NCBI GenBank assembly: GCA_030159075.1
Contig: BROG01000466.1
Location: 25,001 to 89,000 of the forward strand
DNA: 64,000 bases
Reading direction: 5' to 3'
DNA from: Atrina japonica
Taxonomy: Eukaryota; Mollusca; Bivalvia; Pterioida; Pinnidae
This document shows positions 12,223 through 25,214 of this stretch, one piece after another. The position numbers were made by a program, and so were the translations under genes. Under the pieces are notes generated by a model, which was not told the origin of the DNA, made no database searches, and saw only the letters and a program-made list of their open reading frames with translations. How positions within the stretch are numbered: position 1 is the first letter of the stretch; each line of letters starts with the position of its first letter.

Positions 12223-12552
12223 TTACTTGGTCACCAGAAGGTAATCATATTAATCCCGAGGGCAACGCCGCTTAGGTTGAACATACAAGGGGAAAAATGT
12301 ACCGGTACGAAAAACTCAAAAAAGTAAACAACCACCATTAAAGTTTCAAGAATATTTTATTAAAAACAACAACAAACTTCTCTTTGGTGATCCATGATAG
12401 TTGTTTTGTATCAAAAACTATAACTCTGGTGGGGGTTCCGAACTACAGGAAATATGACAGGGAAAATAGACAGCGTGAGGGAGACTTGACGTTTCTGTTC
12501 CTGATCACGTGAATGCGTTTGTCCAATAAGGATTAGGAATCTGACATAAAGG
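12223..12552. other. Non-repeat segment interrupting the satellite
   Basis: About 330 bp separating the homogeneous array from its degenerate continuation. It includes GGCAACGCCGCTTAGG near 12261 and CCGAACTACAGGAAATATG near 12438. No coding or TE signature recognised; it may be an insertion or old flanking sequence. Confidence 0.4.
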
Positions 12553-12836
12553 TATAATAATATAGCCTATTAAACGCGTATAATCAGTAAAATACACCTT
12601 GAAAATTACAAAACACCTCCAAATTATCTGATATGCAGCCTACTAAACGCGTTAAATCGGTAAAAAACACTTTGAACATTAAAACACCTCCTAATTATCT
12701 CTCATATATTTAACGGTTAAATACATCTGGAATATTTCAAAATACCTCTAAAATAATCTGATAAACTATAACCCATTCAATGTGTGATGTCGGTAAAATA
12801 CACCTGGAACAATACAAAACACCCCTATAATTATAT
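12553..12836 (+). repeat. Degenerate continuation of the 74-bp satellite
   Basis: Four diverged units with recognisable AGCCTATTAAACGCGT, CAGCCTACTAAACGCGTT, a unit lacking the core, and ACCCATTCAATGTGTGATG followed by CGGTAAAATACACC. Divergence rises away from the main array. Confidence 0.8.
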
Positions 12837-13728
12837 TTTGTAGGCTGCCCAGCCTGCGATCGTTTTATATACACAATAGACACAATTTTTGTATTACCAA
12901 ATTTGCTAATCATATTGTATGGATAATGATATTTTTTAAATTGCTAGGTTCAATTTTAATAATTATGTGATGTGTGTCTCAAATATTAGATACATGTACC
13001 ATCATAGCTTCATTAAAATCTTATATGTTTTAAACGTATGTGATGAAAGAATGAATCATGATATTAGGGTGTACCTATTTAGAATAAAACAGAACTTGGG
13101 TGACAGATATTCATGGCGTCTTTCTATTTACTGTCACCCAAACGACATCCATATTGACAATAAATGCACTCTGACAAGCGTTTATTGGTTAAATAATCCC
13201 CCTTTTGAAAATGTTGAACAGCCAATCATGTATATGATTGTAAGTGTTCAAACTTCAAAAACATAACTCTAATTTCAATATCTTTATTATTTGACATTAA
13301 CTCTAATAGTAATAATCTGAGACTGGGTAGAATGCATACACTCTCTAGATTATAGATGTAAACAAATATAAATAATTTTACACAAAATATTTAGATCGTA
13401 AACCTAAATGGTATAACGTAGAACAATAATGAACAAGGATAACAACTTCAGTGCACTGAGTTCTGTACATGGAATTACATGACCAAAAAACTGGTATTCA
13501 TTTGTAGCAGGCAAATCATTGTGAGTGAATATTATAAACATATCATTATAAAAAATACCAAGGTTATAGTTTTGCTGAAAAAGACCAGAAAAAATGCTTA
13601 AGACTCACGACTTCATCAGTTAACCTTCAATTGCAAATGGATGTAGAGAATGTATCGAAACAAAAGGGTTATGATACAAGGCCAGCAAATATAAAAAATA
13701 TAATCATTCCTAGGCTATATCATGCTAA

Positions 13729-13900
13729 GGGGGCATTAGGTTTTTTTTTAATTTTCCCTTTTTACTAGTTGCGTTGATATGCATTAACAAAAATAGATAT
13801 GCACAGGCATAAACATTCTTTATATATATTTTTTAAATTGCTTGAGAAACGCAGCTTTGGCACTTTTTCATTTACATTTGATTAACTCAACCTAACCATT
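13729..13900 (+). repeat. Dispersed GGGGCATTA repeat, copy 1
   Basis: GGGGGCATTAGG, a T run, CCCTTTTTACTAGTTG, GATATGCACAGGCATAAACA and TTGCTTGAGAAACGCAG. Related copies lie at 41372-41520 (plus) and 63750-63895 (minus). Family unknown. Confidence 0.55.
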
Positions 13901-13977
13901 AGTATATAATTTATATACAAGTAGTAAAAGAGAAAACAAATCTTCATCAGTTTGCAATGCGCCAGTAAGAACATTAC

Positions 13978-14008
13978 AACTTCGGTATTATGTTTATAAT
14001 ATTTATTA
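13978..14008 (+). repeat. Dispersed AT-rich motif, copy 2
   Basis: AACTTCGGTATTATGTTT then ATAATATTTATT; the same motif as at 907-936. Confidence 0.6.
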
Positions 14009-14409
14009 GGTATGCAATAGTTTGCGACCTTTAGCTACCTCTAGTGACAATACAGTCTGTAATCGATATATTTGTTTATCTATAGCAATGAAATGACTCA
14101 CAAAGTGAAGTTTTTTTAATAATTAATACGAATGAAAGCTTGATTGATATACAAAGTACCATTTCACATAATTTAGATAAATATTGGTTTGAATGCCACG
14201 GTAACCCCATAAACAGTAAAATAGAGTTAAATGGATACAATAAGTATTAGCATTATAATAACTGGTTATCATTTACAAGCAACAATAACTTGTCCGAGCA
14301 AATGGTTATGGTAACCTGTTCACTACAGGAAATCAATAAAGATATTATCAGAATCGTACTGGTATCAGTATGTATTGAAAAATATGACATATACAGATCC
14401 TGTAAATGA

Positions 14410-14512
<103 letters not shown>

Positions 14513-14611
14513 GTTCACTGTATTGATGAATATAATGTACATATTTGATAGCGATACAGTGATGCCAAAACAATGAGAGCGTTCTTTAAAACAAAAGGTT
14601 TATGGTAGAAA

Positions 14612-14876
14612 CCTGGGATTTAAGATTGTTTGAACCCAGAGCTATTGGAGAACTACTGCGATTTAAGATTGTTTGAACCCAGAGCTATTGGAGAACTACT
14701 GGGATTTAAGATTGCTTGAACCCAGAGCTCATGGAGAACTACTGGGATTTCAGATTGCTTGAACCCAGAGCTCATGGAGAACTACTGGGATTTAAGACTG
14801 CTTGAACCTAGAGCTGATAGAGAACTACTGGGATTTAAGATTGTTTGAACCCAGAGCTGATAGAGAACTACTGCGA
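14612..14876 (+). repeat. 43-bp minisatellite, 6 copies
   Basis: Successive GATTTAAG/GATTTCAG cores start at 14617, 14660, 14703, 14746, 14789 and 14832, an exact 43-bp step. Each unit reads GGGATTTAAGATTGTTTGAA, CCCAGAGCT and then GAGAACTACT. Substitutions are few, so the array is young. Confidence 0.95.
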
Positions 14877-15610
14877 TCGTATTTTTGTCTGGTGTCGTGC
14901 GTTGTCCATCTTTCGTAAACTTTTATACATTTTTACGAATTCTAAACTTTCTACCAAACAAGGCAGAATATTTAAAATACAAAGCCTCTTCAAGCTCGAG
15001 ATGTGATCGTCATGACATGCCTTTACTCCCAGTTGTATATCATATCCTCTTTACAACTCACAATCGTAAAACCGGATATTTTGTTTATTGTTTGAGATTG
15101 GACAATTTGGCCACCCTATTAAAATGGCCAAAATAAAACTGTTCAAAATATATAGCAGTAAATGTTCGTCGGCCGGAAAATCCTAGATCTGTTTTTACAT
15201 TAGACCTAACCCGGAAGCATTTTCTAATGTTAACTTTCATCTTTTTTTCTTTTTGTTTAAGATAAGTGTTTGACAGGCTGGTAATACGAGGCTTTAAGTT
15301 TATATATCTCATCTACTCATAATTTTTTTTGACTTGTGATAATTGCTGTGTATCACACGACGTGTCGATTTTTTCCAACTTAAACAAAAGCAAGTTCCCG
15401 TCTGACTTCTACACTTTGTTCATACAACCGGATACCAGTTTACGACACTCGATTTTCAGTTTAAACTCTCACTTGTTTTTTTTTCATCTGGTCTGGCGAT
15501 ATGTTCGATGGAGTTAACATGGCGTTACAACGAGGGAAATATATGAGAGGAAATCCGTTCTGCAAGAAATAGACGCGTCATGTGGGTTTGGCGTTATAAC
15601 GGGGATGAAC

Positions 15611-15775
<165 letters not shown>

Positions 15776-16478
15776 TGTCATTTTATTCTTCTTTTCCATT
15801 ACAGGCGTCTACAATAGTGTTGCTATGTTGCTTGGTATAGAGTTAAATATCAAGTGGGATCAAGTATGGCATGCGATGATCACTTCCGGCATGTGATGCT
15901 ATTTTCTATGTGACGTCTGATTTCATCTCATCTTTTCACTTCATATTTGTCCAATGTTTGCTGATATTTTCTCACTAATACTTTCTTTTCGATTTATATT
16001 TTATGAAGATACAGACGTAGACAAAACATTATACACGAATCATTAGAAATATTAATAAAATCATTTCAAAAAATTAAAAGAAATTACAGAGAGTAATACT
16101 TTGATAAAAACCCAATAACATAGCGTTTTGAATGTACTGTTAGCAGGTTAGTGCTATTTCAGCATGTTCGACTCATTGAAGAGATTCTTCAACTAGTATA
16201 AGATGATTAGTATATTTATCTAAATCAAGTTAGTTAATTTTCAAAATCTGAAATAACACGAGATTTACCGAATTTTCAAATTTTGAAAATTACATAATGA
16301 GTTAAATATACATTATAATCAAATAAATGTGCTTTTGAACATTGTTTCTATCATAACTCTCGTACTATGCAACATTGCATCATCTCTAGACGGCTACAGA
16401 CTATTGTAATCACTCCAAAGCTGTATCTCGCTCACAACTTTCCAGATTGCATCAGTATTCCAAAGGTAGGAAACCACA

Positions 16479-16625
16479 CATTGTTACTCCTCCATGGCAC
16501 CTGATCCTACCTCTTGGTTTCCAGAGGTCCGTGTTTGTCCATTTTTACCGGATTTGTATCTTTGCCTTGGACATTCTATTCATTTATACTTTGGTATCTG
16601 AAATTTTTTATACTTAAATAAAGGA
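16479..16625 (+). mobile_element. PLE 3'-end fragment
   Basis: CTCCTCCATGGCACCTGATC, GGTTTCCAGAGG, GTGTTTGTCCATTTTTACC and ATACTTTGGTATCTGA. The same block terminates the copies at 25215-25570, 34245-34345, 38690-38895, 54559-54960 and 62262-62440. The open frame upstream of this block in the better copies is PLE reverse transcriptase C-terminus. No coding part is kept here. Confidence 0.65.
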
Positions 16626-16879
16626 CCCATTTTCTCCTAATTACCTTTACAGTATCGTCAACTTTGACTGTTAACAGTACATATTCCAAGTGGCTCATGT
16701 TTTATTAGTACTGCGTGATCAAGTTTCAATTGCACAGCCAATAAAATGCTAGGAGAATTTAATCCACACCGTTGTTTATTTACATATGTTTATCACTTGC
16801 AGTCTCGTTTTAACAGCACGAATTATGGTATATAAATTCATACCACATTCAACACTTTTCAGGAATACAGTGAAAGTGA

Positions 16880-17045
16880 GTAAAAATGGTAGGGTAAACC
16901 CATTCACGATATACTTCATGTAAACTAGCTAACTTTCTCAGGGTTAAGGTCAGTGGAGTTTGACCTTGCGCCTTCAGTTGGAGAGAAACTTGATATTGTA
17001 AAGCGCAATACTCTAACAATGAGTCATGGAGTCGTCAGGGTAGGA
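16880..17045 (-). mobile_element. tRNA-derived SINE (family 2), degenerate
   Basis: On the minus strand, a box-B-like GCGCAAGGTCAAACTCC is followed by the family-2 body (GAGAAAGTTAGCTAGTTTAC ~ GAAAGTTTGCCAGTTTAC). Compare 46850-47099, 44508-44740, 33008-33185 and 38470-38655. Confidence 0.5.
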
Positions 17046-18070
17046 AGAACCACGTGTTACAGAACAAGACAATTCATATAACTACAAACATTTATTATCA
17101 CAAAATAGATATCAACAATTTGACAAAAACTCTTACAAAACAATACTCCACTGGCATCTTAAAGCATGTTCTCTTGACTGTGGACATCACAATCGTATCC
17201 TCTGCAACATACTAATTAGCAAAACGCAGTTGAAATTTTACACAAAGAATAACAATCAATCTAACACATTGAATGATTTAACATAGTAGATTATCTAACC
17301 AATGCATTTAACAACTACACATAAATACAAACAAAAGAAGCGAACACGATCGACTTGTTAAAACAAAAAATATCTGATCACATATGGTTTACCTCTATAT
17401 ATGAATTCATTACAACACAAATAATTTACATAATGGTTGAAACATACAAAAATAGCACTTATAAGTACTGTTTCAACTTTGATAGACGAGATATTGTAAA
17501 CTATTCAATTGAATGTTGGAATGATGGTCAAATATAAACATGGAATGATGTCACTTCCGGTTGAATTCCAAGTCAGCGTAAAATTAAACTTTCAAAGTCA
17601 AAACAATTCGACATGAACAATGAATGTTCTTATAGATTTTGTTAATTTTGAAATTACAAATACTTCTTTTTTCATCTATATCTGAAAAACAATGAAAAAG
17701 TCAAGAACACAAATTATAAACCTGGCAGTTAAAAACAGCATTATTTTATGACAGACAAAGCAGCAATGATTTAACACATATATGTCATTTGTCCTTTAAT
17801 GCTTCTTCCAAATCCTACACAAAGTAAAACCATAACAACACTGACAATATCATAACAATGAAAAAAAAAACTTAAACCACAAAAACTACAAATACTTAAA
17901 TATAATAAATAAATGAGTAGGTCTAAAATATTTAAATAGTCTAGAATGACCAAGGAAACGGTTGGATTTATATCATTTAATGAATGTCTTAAAACGTATT
18001 AACTTATTAGCATAAAATGAAAAAGAAATCGGTTCTGAAAGATTATTAGTACATACATACACAATAAATT

Positions 18071-18412
18071 ACAAATAAACAGAGCCGGCCTGGCTAAGTC
18101 GGTAGCGAGCTCGACTCTTGATCGTGAGGTCGTGAGTTCGAGTCCAGCCGGCGGCAGATTGGTTTCCTGTCTCGGATGAGACAGTAAAAACCGTGGTCCC
18201 GTGTCACAATAGGTGTCGGCACGTTAAAGAACCCTCACTGCTCAATGGCCGTAAGTGCCGAGCATAGGCCAAAATTTGAATCCCTTCACCGGCATTTGGC
18301 ATTTGAAATATTCTTGAGTGACGTTCCCATATGATATAAAAATGATACCAAATATAAATCAATGAGTCCAGGACGTTAAACAATATCAGGTAAAGTAAGC
18401 AAACAAATAAAC
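18071..18412 (+). mobile_element. tRNA-derived SINE (family 1) with target-site duplication
   Basis: The element occupies 18081-18402 and is flanked by a perfect 10-bp direct repeat ACAAATAAAC (18071-18080 and 18403-18412). The 5' part is tRNA-like: box A TGGCTAAGTCGG and box B GAGTTCGAGTCC fit the Pol III consensus. The body contains CCGTGGTCCCGTGTCACAAT and GGCACGTTAAAGAACCCTCA and ends near AGGACGTTAAACAATATC. About 322 bp, apparently full length. A second copy is at 21664-21942. Confidence 0.85.
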
Positions 18413-20069
18413 AATTATGTCATTCCCGTTTGTATCAGTATTTATGTATATCAATTGAAAGTGAAATGCTTAACATCCGACATTAACATATTTCAAATTC
18501 AATTACAAATCATAGATTTCCATAATTTTTGCTTACAAATGCTAAATTTCTTAATTCTTGTTTTTTTTCATCTTTAAGTTGAGCATGTAGCATATTAAGT
18601 ATTTAATTTTTAAATTCGTTTAGTCCGATCAATTATGTTAGAGTTGTCTCCCTTTTCACAATCTACAATAACATGAAATTGACCAGTAGTTTTTACATAC
18701 AATAACTTTATCAAATCATATATATTTGTATTGTTGAAATATACACTATGTCTTCAGAAAAATACCGTTGAGATTTCTAATGAAACGGGAAAAAAATAAA
18801 ATAAATCCAACAATTCGATAATCTTTAATGAACACTATATCAACTGTTATATTCAATAGGTCTATCAAAATAAATTGACACATTTTTTTTACAAACATAA
18901 CGAGTCTAAATTGAATCATCACAAGTGTGGTAGACTCGTTTTGCGCTGTAGTAATACATGAAGTAGCGTCTACCTGTACATTCTTAACTTTTTAAATAGA
19001 CTGTATTGGTTTAGCTTCTGACAGAACCCGGATGTGCTACTTTACCTTGGTAGACCTATACTTATGTGATTTAATAATCAAATAAATAATTCAACATCAG
19101 TCCAGAAATGTGAGGAACGACGTAGCGCTCCATAAAATCAAATCCACAGTGAGAAAATCATTGTATTGATTATTTGGTTTCAAAAATGAACCCAAATAAA
19201 AAAAATACAAACTCGTCAAACATGTTGAAAACACAACGGTTCTTCTTATTGAGAAACGCTAGGGAATGCATGTGACTGTCGATTCACAAGTTTACAAAAA
19301 TGTAGTCTTGAATACTAAAGTAGTAAGTAATGTTATTTTATCGTGCAAAGTTTAAACAAGATCAATGAGGTAACATCAAAATACGAATTTGTAATTTATC
19401 AGGCTAATCACTTTTGAACAACTTGCAGATTTTTAAAGATAACACATGCTAAATCATATCTAATAGAAGCATTAAAATTCAGAACACTTACTACTACAAA
19501 CGTCTAAACACTTTAAACTGACAAAAACTGTTTATCTGTAAGCACCCTGCCTTATTATTTAAAACTGTTAAAGAAAAATATTTCTTATAGATTTTATATC
19601 TTTAAAAAATAAAACTATGATAAATAATATCCAAGTGTAGTATTAACCATTATACACCCCCTTCAGACGGCGATATTGTAAACATTTTGAAGGTGAAAAA
19701 GAAACTGTATGACAAGCTATCAGTATGGGTCATTATTCAAGTCATAATTGTGTAGTTTACACAATATTATTTCTACTTTACTGAAAAAATGAAAATAAAG
19801 TGTTCCACTTATAAATCATTTAGGAAACCTGATAAAATGTTATTCCCTTTAAGGACATACATGATTCATTCAAAAGTGCATGTAAATGAGAGCATTGTTT
19901 ATATGGATCGTGAGTATACATCAGCAGTAATCCGTGCACTGTATGCACTAATTGTACGAATAAAAACAATAGATAGATATTACGATTTAGGTCAATTATT
20001 AATCCTAGACTAGAAACGAGATTAAAAACCTCTCTTTCAAAGATTTAATGATAGTATGATCCAAACGTA

Positions 20070-20116
20070 TATCATCATGATCATCATTATCATCATCATC
20101 AACATCATCATCATCA
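20070..20116. repeat. (ATC)n microsatellite
   Basis: Imperfect ATC/ATT units downstream of WDR86. Confidence 0.8.
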
Positions 20117-20186
20117 TTTTATATCGGTATCTTTCACACACACACATACAGACACACATATGTATTTATTTATTTTAATTACATAT

Positions 20187-20189
20187 GTG

Positions 20190-20249
<60 letters not shown>

Positions 20250-20274
20250 CGTGCGTGTGTGTGAGTGTGTGTAA
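20187..20274. repeat. (GT)n microsatellite
   Basis: About 40 GT units with GC interruptions; a short CA-rich stretch (20136-20158) lies just upstream in the opposite sense. Confidence 0.95.
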
Positions 20275-21326
20275 AGAAAATAAATTATCATAGACTATAC
20301 GGATCTAGTTTATCCACATGTAAACTGGGATACAACTTTCATAGCGAGGCAAAGATTTATATTGTTCAGTAAGCCGAACTAGATCTACAGTGAAATCTCA
20401 CTATTAACACCACGTAGTTCAACGTAGTCTGATACGTAGGGTGGTCTCTGAAGTAAGTTTCTGTATGTATTACATATTCATCAACATTGAATAAATTTAT
20501 GGTCTGAAATGCAAGGTGTTCTCCTAGGCGAGGTGGTCGTTAGACGGTATTATCTATTGGTAAAATGATAAAGTTATATGGAATTCTATATAAAAAAGCA
20601 TTTTTTATAAAATCATTATCATTATACTTACATTTGTACTCTCTTAGTGGTATGTCTATTATAGAGGAATCTTACAAAGTCATTTTTCACATATAACTAA
20701 GCTTACTTTATGTACAGCCAGAGGACACACTGACATAGAGGAATAACGTGATGAGTTTGAAACATTCAAAATTACTTGATATTTTTTTATTCAAATCTAT
20801 TGATTTGCTCAATTTAATCACTTCTATTTGCACTCGAACTAAAATATTTCTTTCCTTGAAGGCAGGAAATTTCCACTATGGATGTTTGAAATGAATATTA
20901 CATCTACAGGACGTTAAGAGAGGACGAAAGCACATACAAATACCATCAAATGTAGAAAAAAAAATCATATGAAATTTAACAAGTGTTGTGGCTACATGTT
21001 CAAATGAAAAAAAACCACAGGTGCAAAAACAAACTTACAAATCAATGTTCAGAACATTAAAATAATTCAAGACTGAATATGCAAATACGTCATGGTGATA
21101 TATATCCACAAACAAAAACGACAAATAAAGAAATACCTGAATATAAATTGAATCTATCACAGAAGTTTGTTTAAAATAACTACCAGCAGACGACCACGAA
21201 AGACATAAGATTTTTCACAATAGAATTTGCTGTATTTACACAAGTATCATGTACAGTTCATCAAAGGGAGTTAACTCTAGTACAACAATCCAGATATAGA
21301 CACTACCCTGTTATTAGAGTCACTCC

Positions 21327-21524
21327 TCAGTCATCAATTATAATTTTTCCATTTTCAATACCATTCTGGTTGCTGTCGACCTTCTGTTGTTTCATTGCTT
21401 GTTTTTGTTTTTCTTTATCCTTATTGTCGTCTTTCCCAAACACAGTTTCCTCTTTGATACCAGTAGTATCCCAAATCTTCAAATATCCGTCATACGATCC
21501 AGTGAACACCTTTCTATCTACAAC
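21327..21524 (-). CDS. WDR86: WDR86-type WD40 protein, last exon
   Basis: Acceptor CTTTAG ends at 21525. The exon starts in phase 0 with GTT GTA GAT AGA and ends at a stop in 21327-21329 (65 codons, residues 334-398). It encodes VVDRKVFTGSYDGYLKIWD, the closing half of WD repeat 8 with the GSYDG turn and the KIWD ending of a blade, which in the family completes the ring with repeat 1. The remaining tail is hydrophilic and Lys/Gln-rich (DDNKDKEKQKQAMKQQKVD), ends GKIIIDD and is likely disordered. Phase 0 entry matches the phase-0 ends of both alternative upstream exons (29184 and 28264). The whole protein is 398 residues, close to my recollection of about 376 for the human protein. Confidence 0.9.
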   Translation of the reverse strand, partial: VVDRKVFTGSYDGYLKIWDTTGIKEETVFGKDDNKDKEKQKQAMKQQKVDSNQNGIENGKIIIDD

Positions 21525-21663
21525 CTAAAGAAGGACAAGAAAAATTATATTTTATTTCATACCATATAATGTAAAGAGAACACAAAATCTATACATCAGA
21601 GTTATGGTGATTTACGTTATAACACATATTGTGTTTTTGTGTCTCGATTATGTAATATTGTGT

Positions 21664-21942
21664 GTTTGTTTGTTGTTGTTTAACGTCCCACTCAAGAATC
21701 GTTCACTCATATGGAGACGTAACCGAATGCTCGTGAAGGGCTTCAAAGTTTTGCCAATGATCGGCACTTACGGCCTTTGAGCTGCGGGGGTTCTTTAACG
21801 TGCCGACACCTACTGTGACACGGGACCTCGGTTTTTACTCTCTCAGTCCGAAGGAAAGGAAATCAACCTGTCGCCGGCTAGACTCCAACTCACGACCTCA
21901 CGATCAAGAGTCAAGAGTCGAGACTGAGTCACGTCGGCTCCG
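21664..21942 (-). mobile_element. tRNA-derived SINE (family 1), inverted copy
   Basis: Minus strand reads GGAGCCGACGTGACTCAGTC, GATCGTGAGGTCGTGAGTTG (box B region, one mismatch), GGTCCCGTGTCACAGTAGG, GGCACGTTAAAGAACCCCCG and ends GGGACGTTAAACAACAACAA. Box A is damaged and a short GACTCTT duplication is present. Same family as 18081-18402 in opposite orientation. Target-site duplication not clear. Confidence 0.8.
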
Positions 21943-22030
21943 ATGATGAAATAAGGAATTGCACGTTACAACGTAAAATATTATATAATGCAAAATGCAA
22001 AACGTGCCAATCATGTTTGATTATAAACAA

Positions 22031-22140
<110 letters not shown>

Positions 22141-22799
22141 GTACCACACACATCATATCTGTAAAATCACTTTACGAGATTAAATTTCTGAAGTCATTTC
22201 TTTGAAGAGAGTTAAAATATTTAGGCATTAAGTTCTTTTTCGGGTTATTTGATTTGTTGTTCTTATATATTGTTTTGAGGTACATATTTGCCATTCAAAC
22301 TGTTTTGAATCAAACATAAAAAAAATTGAAAATACAAAACATAATTGCAGATGGATGTACAGTTGAAAATTGACTATAATAAAGTATTTTTACTTTGAAC
22401 TATAGTGTTATTCGACCTAACATATATATGTTTTCCTAAAATACATAGTATCTATAAATAAACAATTGTTATTGAGTGAGTGTGCACTGTAGATATACTT
22501 TACATTTTAAAAAATCATGATTATACGGAAGAAGGGGTTAAATGACTCAGCATGAGTAAGACAGAACATGCATCACATATACATAGAACACATCAAATTA
22601 TAATCAATACAGTACAATACACTTACGTTATATTGTGTGTGATAAAGTCATCGAATTGGATTTTTGAAAAAATAATATCATTCCTACATAAACCGCAAAT
22701 AATAGTTTCATTATGATTTTGTTAGGCAAGAAAATTGCATTTGAATTGTAAATATTATTCTTACAGAAGGTCATAACGATCTCTTTGCGAGATAATGTA

Positions 22800-23000
22800 T
22801 TGGAACCGCGTAAGAATAATGTACGTCGGTTAGCGCCTCGAAAGTGGAGGGTCCTGAGTTCCATCCCTGGTTCTTATCACATATAAGAACTCTTTGAAAC
22901 TGGTTGTGACTCTTCCTTTGCCCTGCGAGTGAAGCAAGAAGTCAATGATCTTTGAGGGAGATTTTTACTGCGGTTTTGTGTTAAAGAGGATGTAAATATG
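22800..23000 (+). repeat. Possible degenerate tRNA-derived SINE
   Basis: TCGGTTAGCGCCTCGAAAGTG (box-A-like) and GGTCCTGAGTTCCATCCCTG (box-B-like) are about 30 bp apart, followed by a body without an obvious second copy in this window. Confidence 0.35.
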
Positions 23001-24098
23001 CTACCACAGACTTAGTGTGTTGGCAAAATTCCAAAGGCATGATGGTACGTCACCAACATTTCGACCATGTTACACGGCAAACTTAATCAAACCTAATAAA
23101 ACACTAATAGAAGATGTTTTCGAAAAAGTGAAACGGTTCTTGGTGGCGAAAACCAAGGATACGACATTTCATAATTGACGGTAGATAGTAGATTTTAATA
23201 TGTTATTTCACTGTATATATGAACTGCGTAATGAGTAGAACTTATATTTAGAACAGAAATCTAATAACGGCATCTAAGTAGATCGTCAATGACATGTATA
23301 ATCATTTAAAAGGTGAACGTGACATCACGCTGTTGTAGGATGAAATGATTATGTCACTTAATGCACGCCAAATTAAGTAACAAAATAGATTCTATTTTGG
23401 AATTCAGCGATTCTATTTTGAAAACTTTAATTTCCTCTACAAATGTTTTCGGTTTATGTATAACTTTATGGCATTAAGAAGATATTTTTAAGTAATAATA
23501 CATTTCCAAGGCTATTCATTAGATAAGGAATAAGTGCTTGAAATAAAATTTGCGAAAATTAACATTAATAACCAATTAATAATACGATGCATTTGAGCAT
23601 GCAAATTGTAAACAGGCATATTTTATGTAGAATAAGAAAACGTGCACTGTGATGAAATGGAAAAAATATAAATGAATGTAAGTATGCTTGAAACTGTTTT
23701 CAGTAGATAATACAGTTGAATAAAAACATTCATGGTGATGAAATTCGAACGAAAATGAATTAAGATGTGTAAGAAACAGCTGTCTATAATTATTGTGAAA
23801 GAACAAAGAGAGTAACACAAACCGAATCTGAAACAAATAAGTGATACGCACCAACATCGAGTTATTTTCTCCTTTTCCCAAAGCATGCAAGTCTGTCTTA
23901 ATTTGTGTTGTTAATTCCATGCATAATTATCATTACATATCATAGTAATGTGTATTTCAGTCACAAAATTTAAACAAAATTTGTTTTTGGGAGATATCTA
24001 CGTTATAAGATGTTATTCTCGCGTAATCACACACTGACACCTCATATATGGTATATAGTCTACGCTTGGTGTATGGATTTGTAAAAAGCCTATTTTAA

Positions 24099-24202
<104 letters not shown>

Positions 24203-24745
24203 GATGTTAAACATGGCGAAAACTATAAGGTAACTTGCCATGCAAATTACCATTCACATCATACCTTCAAATCTGTTTAACATTAGACCTAAGGATAGCT
24301 GTATGGTAACGGGACTTAAGTTTAACCAACTTTTTCTTTTTTTAGGGTAGAAATGGACGGAAATTTTCTGAAATAATTATGCATTTTATTCACTTTTTAA
24401 ATTCAAACCTATGATTTGCGTTCGGTTTCAAAATGAGTTGTTTTCATATCTGCGATATGTGTTGGTGGCATTTATCATTGAGTAAAATGGAATGGAAGAC
24501 TTCGGGAGAAAGAAATAAGGACCATTACAATTTAGGGGATCAATTTTCTTGAGTCCAAGTGTGATATTTCTACAACATTATCAGTTTCGTTACTAAATAT
24601 CTAAATGTTATGTTCTTTTCTATTGTTTAGACAAGTCTATTATGGTATGTAGGGATGATACGGATAATAACAATATACTGAAATATCAAATCTATGTTAA
24701 TTATTCCTGGTGTATTTCCCTATTCCCTACATCAAAATGGTTGAT

Positions 24746-24841
24746 ATTACGGATTATTTTTATTTGTGTGTTTTTAAGAGCTGGAAATACTTCTAACTAA
24801 ATTTCAGGCTGATTTTAAGGCGACCTACATCCTTAAGTTTG

Positions 24842-24905
<64 letters not shown>

Positions 24906-24972
24906 ATATATATTACGAATTATTTTTATTTGTGTGTTTTTAAGAGCTGGAAATACTTCTAACTAAATTTAT
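24746..24972 (+). repeat. 60-bp direct duplication flanking a (TA)n tract
   Basis: TTACGGATTATTTTTATTTG ... CTTCTAACTAAATTT at 24746-24807 recurs almost exactly at 24913-24970. Between the copies are about 35 bp of other sequence and the (TA)n of 24843-24912. Confidence 0.85.
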
Positions 24973-25214
24973 TCATGAGGTTACAGAGAAAACCTTATTT
25001 AGTCGAACATACAATTTAGACAATATATGCTAGATGTATTAAAATAGTCCCACACCGACCGTTACTTTTTATCTATTTCTTAATTTATCTATTAAAATAT
25101 TTGTCGTAAAATTTTTAAAAAAAGGAACCAAAAATATGTAAGAAATTTAAGAGAATGCATTTTATCTCATGACAATAAACTTTAAATTAACTCGTACACC
25201 GCTTTATACACATT

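Larger units (their letters stand above)
17081..21326 (-). other. Possible long 3' UTR of WDR86, otherwise intergenic
   Basis: Sequence downstream of the WDR86 stop. It is AT-rich, with no open reading frame I trust and a SINE in the opposite orientation at 18081-18402. On the minus strand AATAAA occurs near 17089-17094 and also nearer the stop (about 20785). Which signal, if any, is used cannot be told by eye; a 4-kb UTR is a guess. Confidence 0.25.

Noticed and set aside
12967..13266. 99-codon plus-strand frame
   Set aside because: No recognisable domain, no splice or promoter context, AT-rich codon make-up as in random sequence.
20384..20560. CAGTGAAATCTC with a GTGGTCTCTGAAG line downstream, suggestive of a pogo/Tigger-type transposon end
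   Set aside because: No matching inverted end or TA duplication could be found; resemblance too short.
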